NCBI GenBank assembly: GCA_963794415.1
Contig: CAWCDI010000002.1
Coordinates: 434,001 to 498,000 of the forward strand
Source: CAVPTL01 sp963794415
GTDB lineage: Bacteria > Actinomycetota > Thermoleophilia > Gaiellales > JAICJC01
Length of the DNA: 64,000 nucleotides
Direction of reading: 5' to 3'
This document shows positions 59,692 through 64,000 of the stretch, piece after piece (position 1 is the stretch's first letter; each line of letters begins with the position of its first letter). The translations under genes were made by a program, and so were the position numbers. The notes below the pieces were generated by a model. It was not told the origin of the DNA and searched no databases. It saw only the letters and a list, made by a program, of their open reading frames with translations.

Positions 59692-60476
59692 AGAATCGGC
59701 GCCGAGGCGGGGGCGCGGGCCACTTCGATGTGGGCGTGGTTGCCCGCGTCCGATGTGTACTTCGCGATCTCCTGGGTGAGCACCGTCGAGAGGTCGATCA
59801 CGCTGCCGAGCCGCGACTCGCCGGCGGTCACGGTCTTCCCCACCACGATCGCGGGCGCGCGCTTCACGTTGGTGATGGTGACGATCAGCGTGGGGGCGGT
59901 GGTCGGCTGGATCTGGATGACGCTGCCGAAGTCCTTGCCGCTGATCACGTAGGGCTGCACCGAGACGATGCGGCCGTCGGCCGGCGAGTAGATGCTGGTG
60001 CCGGCGATCGCGCCGACGTCCACCGAGCCCGTCTCGGGGCCCTGTCCGCTCGAGTCGATGTAGTAGCCCGGCCCGCTCGAGTTGCTGTCGCCGGTGAGCA
60101 GGTTCGAGATGCGGGTGACGAGGTCAGCGTTGTGCTGGTGGCCGGCGGGCGTGAGGCCCACCAGATCGTCGCCGGCGCCGTGGTAGACGATCGCCGTGAT
60201 GCGCTTCTGCGTGATGGGCACGTCCAGCTGCAGCCCGTCGCTCGCCGTGGCGAGGCTCTCGAGCTTCGGCTTGCCGTCGGGCGCCTCGCTCGCGGCCAGC
60301 GGCTTGGCCAGCGCGGGGCTCGGCTCGGCCGTGCTCCCGCCCCCGGTGAAGACGTGCAGGAGCACCGCGCCGAGCAGCGCCACCACCAGCACCAGACCGG
60401 CGATGCGGCGGTTGCGGCGACGGTGGTCAACGCGGCGGCGGGCATACCGGCGGGGTGGCGTGCGGCTCGAGATCAT
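59688..60476 (-). CDS. Membrane-anchored M23-like (degenerate peptidase) protein
   Basis: 262 aa. A basic N-terminus and single helix (IAGLVLVVALLGAVLLHVF) lead to an extracytoplasmic region. IYSPADGRIVSVQPYV, VGKTVTAGESRLGSVIDLS and NHAHIEVAR resemble the M23/LytM beta-sheet domain, with HAH aligned to the HxH zinc site. The first HxxxD zinc motif is not obvious, so it may be inactive and regulatory, as many LytM factors are. The ymdB gene overlaps its stop by 4 bp. Confidence 0.75.
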   Translation of the reverse strand: MISSRTPPRRYARRRVDHRRRNRRIAGLVLVVALLGAVLLHVFTGGGSTAEPSPALAKPLAASEAPDGKPKLESLATASDGLQLDVPITQKRITAIVYHGAGDDLVGLTPAGHQHNADLVTRISNLLTGDSNSSGPGYYIDSSGQGPETGSVDVGAIAGTSIYSPADGRIVSVQPYVISGKDFGSVIQIQPTTAPTLIVTITNVKRAPAIVVGKTVTAGESRLGSVIDLSTVLTQEIAKYTSDAGNHAHIEVARAPASAPIL

Positions 60477-60540
60477 CCGGTCCAGGGTACCCGATTGCGG
60501 GGCTTTTGCTTGGAAGACGGTTGGCCTCCGACGCCATCTC

Positions 60541-60546
60541 TAGGCT
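60541..60546 (+). promoter_or_regulatory. Candidate -10 box TAGGCT
   Basis: TAGGCT ends 8 bp before ATG 60555. Confidence 0.45.
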
Positions 60547-60554
60547 TTGCCCGG

Positions 60555-61691
60555 ATGGCCGACACTCCCCTGACCAAGCAGATCCTGATCCCGCGGTGGG
60601 TGCAGCTGATCGGGCTGCCGCTGCTCGTGATCGGCGCCTGGCAGGTGCTGATGGTGGTGAACCACGCCGTCTTCATCTTCCTCATCGCTGCCCTCATCGC
60701 CATCGTCCTGAACCCGATCGTCCGGGCGTTCTGCGCGCTTCGCATCCCGCGCGGGCTGTCGGTGTTCATCGTGTACCTCACGGCGGCGCTGATCGTGATC
60801 GGCATCGCGGTGATCCTCGGTACGGTCGTGGCCAACGAGTCGCAGATCGCCGCCAACCGGGTCGACAAGGAGTTCACGTCGCAGAACGCGCAGGGCCTCA
60901 CGCCGGCCGAGATCAAGCTGGCGCGCCTGCAGCACTGGATCGACACGTCCAGCCCGTACCAGTTCGACATCCAGACCCCCGGCGAGCACGTGATCCACGA
61001 CTTCAACAGCCTCGATCTACAGCGGTACACTGGGCGGGCGTTCTCCATCGCCCAGGACGTGGTCATCACCATCTTCGAGAGCCTCTTCAACCTGGTGCTG
61101 GTGGTGGTGATCTCGGTCTACATGCTGCTGGACGCGCCGCGCTTATCGAGGTTCCTGCGAAAGGCGTTCAACAGCAAGGATGCAAACGACGACCTGATGG
61201 CGCGCGTCGAGCGCGCGCTCCTTGCCTACGTGAAGGGCCAGACGCTGGTGTCGCTCGCCGTCGGCGGCACCGCGACGGTGCTTCTGTGGATCCTCGGGAT
61301 CACGGGGATCTTCCCCTCGGGTGAGACGTATGCGCTGGCGTTCGGGGCGTTCACGGCGGTGACCGAGGTGATCCCCTACATCGGCCCATGGCTGGGCGCG
61401 CTCGCACCGCTGGCGGTGGCGGCGACCTACTCGCTCACCGCGGTGATCGCGGTGGCGCTCGTCTATCTCTTCATCCACCAGATCGAGGGCCACATCATCG
61501 TGCCCCGGCTGATGGGCGGCGCGGTGAAGGTGCATCCGCTGGCGGTGATCTTCGCGCTTCTTGCCGGCGAGGAGTTATATGGCATCGCCGGGGTGCTCGT
61601 CACGCTGCCGCTGGTGGCGGTCGGCCGCGAGATCATCGTGTTCCTGCACGAGCGGATCGGCATCGCCACGTGGAAGGACAGCCCCTGGTAG
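60555..61691 (+). CDS. AI-2E family transporter (PerM/TqsA-like)
   Basis: 378 aa from ATG 60555. About eight helices with the family pattern: VFIFLIAALIAIVLNPIVRA, a periplasmic segment, LVLVVVISVYMLLDAPRLSR, VKGQTLVSLAVGGTATVLLW, TAVTEVIPYIGPWLGALAPL and IEGHIIVPRLMGGAVKVHPL. Members export small molecules or ions; the substrate here is unknown. Confidence 0.92.
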   Translation: MADTPLTKQILIPRWVQLIGLPLLVIGAWQVLMVVNHAVFIFLIAALIAIVLNPIVRAFCALRIPRGLSVFIVYLTAALIVIGIAVILGTVVANESQIAANRVDKEFTSQNAQGLTPAEIKLARLQHWIDTSSPYQFDIQTPGEHVIHDFNSLDLQRYTGRAFSIAQDVVITIFESLFNLVLVVVISVYMLLDAPRLSRFLRKAFNSKDANDDLMARVERALLAYVKGQTLVSLAVGGTATVLLWILGITGIFPSGETYALAFGAFTAVTEVIPYIGPWLGALAPLAVAATYSLTAVIAVALVYLFIHQIEGHIIVPRLMGGAVKVHPLAVIFALLAGEELYGIAGVLVTLPLVAVGREIIVFLHERIGIATWKDSPW

Positions 61692-61693
61692 CG

Positions 61694-62753
61694 CTACTGG
61701 TTTGACGGCGCGAGATCGGCGGCGAGCTCGAACTCGCGAAGCGCCGCCTCGTCGCGGCCGTGGCGGCGCAGGAACTTGCCGTACCAGCGGTGCGCGCGCG
61801 ACCGCTCGCGATGCCAGCCGGGCCGGCGGCGGAAGAGGTCGATCGCAGCCGTGTAGGCCTGCTCGGCGCCGCGGTCGTCGCCGAGCTCGTCCAGGGCGCG
61901 GGCGAGCGCCAGCTGGGCAATGCCGAGCTCCCCGGGGATGGCCGCGTTCGAGAGGAGCGCCACCGAGTCGCGGGCCACGGTGACGGCCAGCTCGGAGTCG
62001 CCGCGCTGCAGGGCCAGGCGGGCCTCATCGACCTTGAGGTAGCCCTCGTCAACCGTTCCCAGGCGGTCGCCGTAGAGCGCGCGGGCCGCAGCGAGGTGGC
62101 CGGCGGCGTCCTCGGTATCGCCGATGGTCAGCAGGATGTGTGCCAGGCCGAGGTGGCAGAGCGCCTGGGCCCACTGATCGCCGGTCTCCTCGTTCAGCTG
62201 GAGCGCGCGGCGGGCGTAGGTGGCCGCGAGCTCGTAGTGGCCGGTGGTGTTGTTCAGCCGCGAGAGGGCGTAGTTGACGCGCGCGGCGATGGGCCGGTCG
62301 AGGTCCTCGCCGCCGTCGCGCAGCACCCCAGCGAGCAGCTGGCCTGCCGCGACGTAGTGGCCGGCGTCGGCCTGGGCCATGCTGAGGGTGACGCTGTAGC
62401 GGGCGATGGAGGCGAGGTCATCGGGGTGCTCGGTGCGGAGCTCGTCGAGCAGCGGCTCGAGCAGCCCGACGGCGGCGTCGGCATCGCCGGTGCTGGCGAG
62501 CAGGCGCGCGAGCTCGAAGTAGAGGTTGACGCGGTCGGCGGGCGCGGGCGCGCCGGCCGACCTCGAGGGACTCCTGCAGGAGCTCGAGGGCGTGCTGCTC
62601 GCGGCCGCGGCGGATGGCGATCTGGCCGAGCGCCTCGAGCGCCTGGCTGGCCGCGTCCGCGTCGCCCGTGGCCTGCGCGGTGCGAAGCGCAGCGCCGAGC
62701 ACCTCCTCGGCCTCGTCGTAGCGTTCAAGCGCAATGAGGAGCTCTGCGTCCAC
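61694..62753 (-). CDS. TPR-repeat protein, apparent +1 frameshift near residue 65
   Basis: From GTG 62753: DAELLIALERYDEAEEVLGA and ALEALGQIAIRRGREQHALE are TPR helices. The frame breaks in a GC run at about 62542-62560, and the following frame continues with RVNLYFELARLLASTGDADA, RRALQLNEETGDQWAQALCH and the ending HRWYGKFLRRHGRDEAALRE. Removing one base gives about 352 aa of TPRs. It is a paralogue of the next gene (shared RWFGKFLKR-type ending). Probable function is protein-protein contact; no enzymatic domain is seen. Confidence 0.8.
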
Positions 62754-62761
62754 GAACGCTC

Positions 62762-62767
62762 AGCCTA
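62762..62767 (-). promoter_or_regulatory. Candidate -10 box TAGGCT (minus strand)
   Basis: Minus-strand TAGGCT ends 8 bp before GTG 62753. Confidence 0.4.
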
Positions 62768-62806
62768 GAGCATTCAGCTCTTTGTGCTCCAGGCCACGAA
62801 TGGGAT

Positions 62807-62827
62807 GAACGGTGCCGGGCACCGTTC
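62807..62827. repeat. REP-like perfect palindrome GAACGGTGC-CGG-GCACCGTTC
   Basis: A 9-bp perfect inverted repeat with a 3-nt loop, between the two TPR genes. 20 of 21 bases match the element at 13314-13334. Confidence 0.75.
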
Positions 62828-62835
62828 GTGCACGG

Positions 62836-63996
62836 TTACTGGCGCGCTGAGGTGCGGTCGAGCACCGGCGCCAGCGAGTCCAGCGTCGATGGCGTGAGGT
62901 CGGCTGCGAGCTCGAAGGCCTCGAGCGCTGCGTCCGCGCGGCCCAGCCGCTTCAGGAACTTGCCGAACCAGCGGTAGGCCTTCGCCAGCTCGCGCTGGTT
63001 CCGCGCCGCCGTGAACTCCTCGACCGCCCGCGTGTACGAGCGCTCGGCCCGCTCCAGCTCGCCCAGCTCGTCCTGCACCCGCGCGAGCACCAGGTAGGCG
63101 TCGCCGATGCGGCGGGGATCGCCCGCGTCCTGCAGCACCGCCACGGCGTTGGTCGCCTTGGCGCGCGCCGTCTCGTTGTCGCCGGAGAGAAGCGCCATCC
63201 GCGCCTCCTCCACCTCGAGCGCGCCGAGCTCGGAGTTGGCCGGCTCGGCGTCGAGCAGCCCGCGCGCGGCAGCCAGATGCGCCGCAGCAGCCTGCGTGTC
63301 GGTCATGTCCAGGAGCGCCTGTGCGTAGACGAGGTGCGACTCGCGCAGCGCGCGGTTGTCGTCGGCCAGGTCGTACATCGCCAGGGCGCGATCGGTGTGG
63401 CGGATGGCCTGGTCGATGCGGCCGTTGGCAGCATGCGCGCGTGCAAGCGCGAACGCCGCGGCGGCCCGGCTGGGCAGATCGACCCGCACATCGCCGTTTC
63501 GAAGCGCGTCGGCCAGCGCCGCACCGGCGCGGGTGTGATCGCCCGCGTCGGCATACGTCCGCGAGAGCCACAGCGAGTACCGCACGACCTTCGCGGGATC
63601 GGCCACCGCGCTCTGGCGCAGGCGCGCCAGGCAGTTCTCGAGGACGGCCATCGCCCGCGCGGTGTCGCCGCTGTGGGCGTGCACCTCCACGAGGCCCGAG
63701 TAGAGCGCCGTGCGCTCACCGGGATCGGCGTCTGCGGTGGACTCGAGGCTCTGCTCGAGCAGCGGGCCGGCGGCTGCGTACTCGCCCCGGGCCAGCGCAA
63801 CCAGCCCGAGCCCCTCGAGGGCCTCGGATGCGCGCTCGGAGTCGGCGCTGACCTGGGCCTCGTGCAGCACGCCCTGCAGCAGCTCCACGGCCTCGTCGAG
63901 GAAGCCCTGGCGGATGAGCATGGCGGCCTCGAGCGTCTCGAGCGACTGGGAGCGCTGCTCGGTGGAGGTCTCGCCTGTGAGCTCCTCGGGAGTCAC
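62836..63996 (-). CDS. TPR-repeat protein (5' end at window edge)
   Basis: 386 aa visible from GTG 63996. Repeated helix pairs such as AMLIRQGFLDEAVELLQGVL, RTALYSGLVEVHAHSGDTAR, RHTDRALAMYDLADDNRALR and AYRWFGKFLKRLGRADAALE are TPR units along nearly the whole protein. The true start may lie beyond the window, since the GTG is 5 bases from the edge and an N-terminal DNA-binding domain is common in this type. It is a tandem paralogue of the downstream TPR gene, separated by a REP-like palindrome. Confidence 0.82.
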   Translation of the reverse strand: MTPEELTGETSTEQRSQSLETLEAAMLIRQGFLDEAVELLQGVLHEAQVSADSERASEALEGLGLVALARGEYAAAGPLLEQSLESTADADPGERTALYSGLVEVHAHSGDTARAMAVLENCLARLRQSAVADPAKVVRYSLWLSRTYADAGDHTRAGAALADALRNGDVRVDLPSRAAAAFALARAHAANGRIDQAIRHTDRALAMYDLADDNRALRESHLVYAQALLDMTDTQAAAAHLAAARGLLDAEPANSELGALEVEEARMALLSGDNETARAKATNAVAVLQDAGDPRRIGDAYLVLARVQDELGELERAERSYTRAVEEFTAARNQRELAKAYRWFGKFLKRLGRADAALEAFELAADLTPSTLDSLAPVLDRTSARQ

Positions 63997-64000
63997 ATCG

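Noticed and set aside
61760..62737. Long plus-strand open frame over the TPR gene
   Set aside because: Mirror of the minus-strand TPR repeats; no domain and no start signal.
1..64000. CRISPR arrays, prophage, transposase or integrase genes
   Set aside because: No regularly spaced short repeats, phage structural genes or transposase motifs were found; the only repeats are the REP-like elements and the 158-bp duplication.

Overview
The window is about 64 kb of very GC-rich DNA with dense, short-spaced genes, many GTG starts and many 4-bp ATGA/GTGA stop/start overlaps. The gene content points to a deep-branching actinobacterium, most likely class Thermoleophilia (Gaiellales/Solirubrobacterales-like). 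The markers are a RodA/PP2C/FHA/FHA/Ser-Thr kinase cluster, an ANTAR-type response regulator with a HisKA_2 kinase, coenzyme F420 biosynthesis and many F420-type enzymes, and A2-type haem-copper oxidases. The lineage is inferred from content; no 16S gene is present. Many genes have a TANNNT box 6-9 bp before the start codon, which suggests widespread leaderless transcripts.

Layout. 1-7.1 kb: cell-shape and phosphosignalling cluster (rodA/ftsW, pstP, two FHA genes and a membrane Ser/Thr kinase on the minus strand) with a divergent membrane-protein pair. 7.3-13.3 kb: phosphate transport (DUF47 protein and PiT), a GAF/HD-GYP protein, a structured leader with a strong terminator, and a PdtaS/PdtaR-like system. 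13.3-18.8 kb: ABC-F ATPase, quinone-type oxidoreductase and a lutABC-like lactate-oxidation operon. 18.8-25.8 kb: two cytochrome oxidase operons facing each other, one encoding a CoxA fused to a UspA-like domain. 25.8-29 kb: SPFH/NfeD pair, RNase D, tRNA-Arg(CCT). 29.1-33.4 kb: polar amino-acid ABC transporter with DUF1028 and M20 hydrolases. 33.3-39.9 kb: GT87-like protein, a tiny gene with a near-consensus promoter, gamma-glutamyl ligase/hydrolase pair, a repeat-bounded arsC-like gene, and MerR-MFS.

40-50.8 kb: the F420 island, with cofD, cofE and cofC, an FGD-like enzyme, three other LLM oxidoreductases, three PPOX-fold proteins, an EamA exporter, and a signalling set (NarL-type regulator, phosphoacceptor-only mini-kinase, PfkB kinase, single-domain receiver). 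50.8-64 kb: a CDF metal transporter with a long C-terminus, a triple-hairpin intergenic region, HtrA, a lipid kinase, DUF4126, a phosphodiesterase, GtrA and a polytopic glycosyltransferase-like protein, YmdB, an M23-like protein, an AI-2E family permease and two TPR proteins.

Points needing care: at least five apparent frameshifts (arsC; cofD twice; the DUF4126 gene; one TPR gene) suggest either real decay or residual assembly indels. The most distinctive non-coding signals are the attenuator-like leader at 11.05-11.17 kb, the REP-like GGTGCC(A/G)GGCAC palindromes, the 158-bp mosaic tandem duplication at 36.9-37.3 kb, and three strong stem-loops at 52.2-52.3 kb. I saw no CRISPR array, prophage or transposase.
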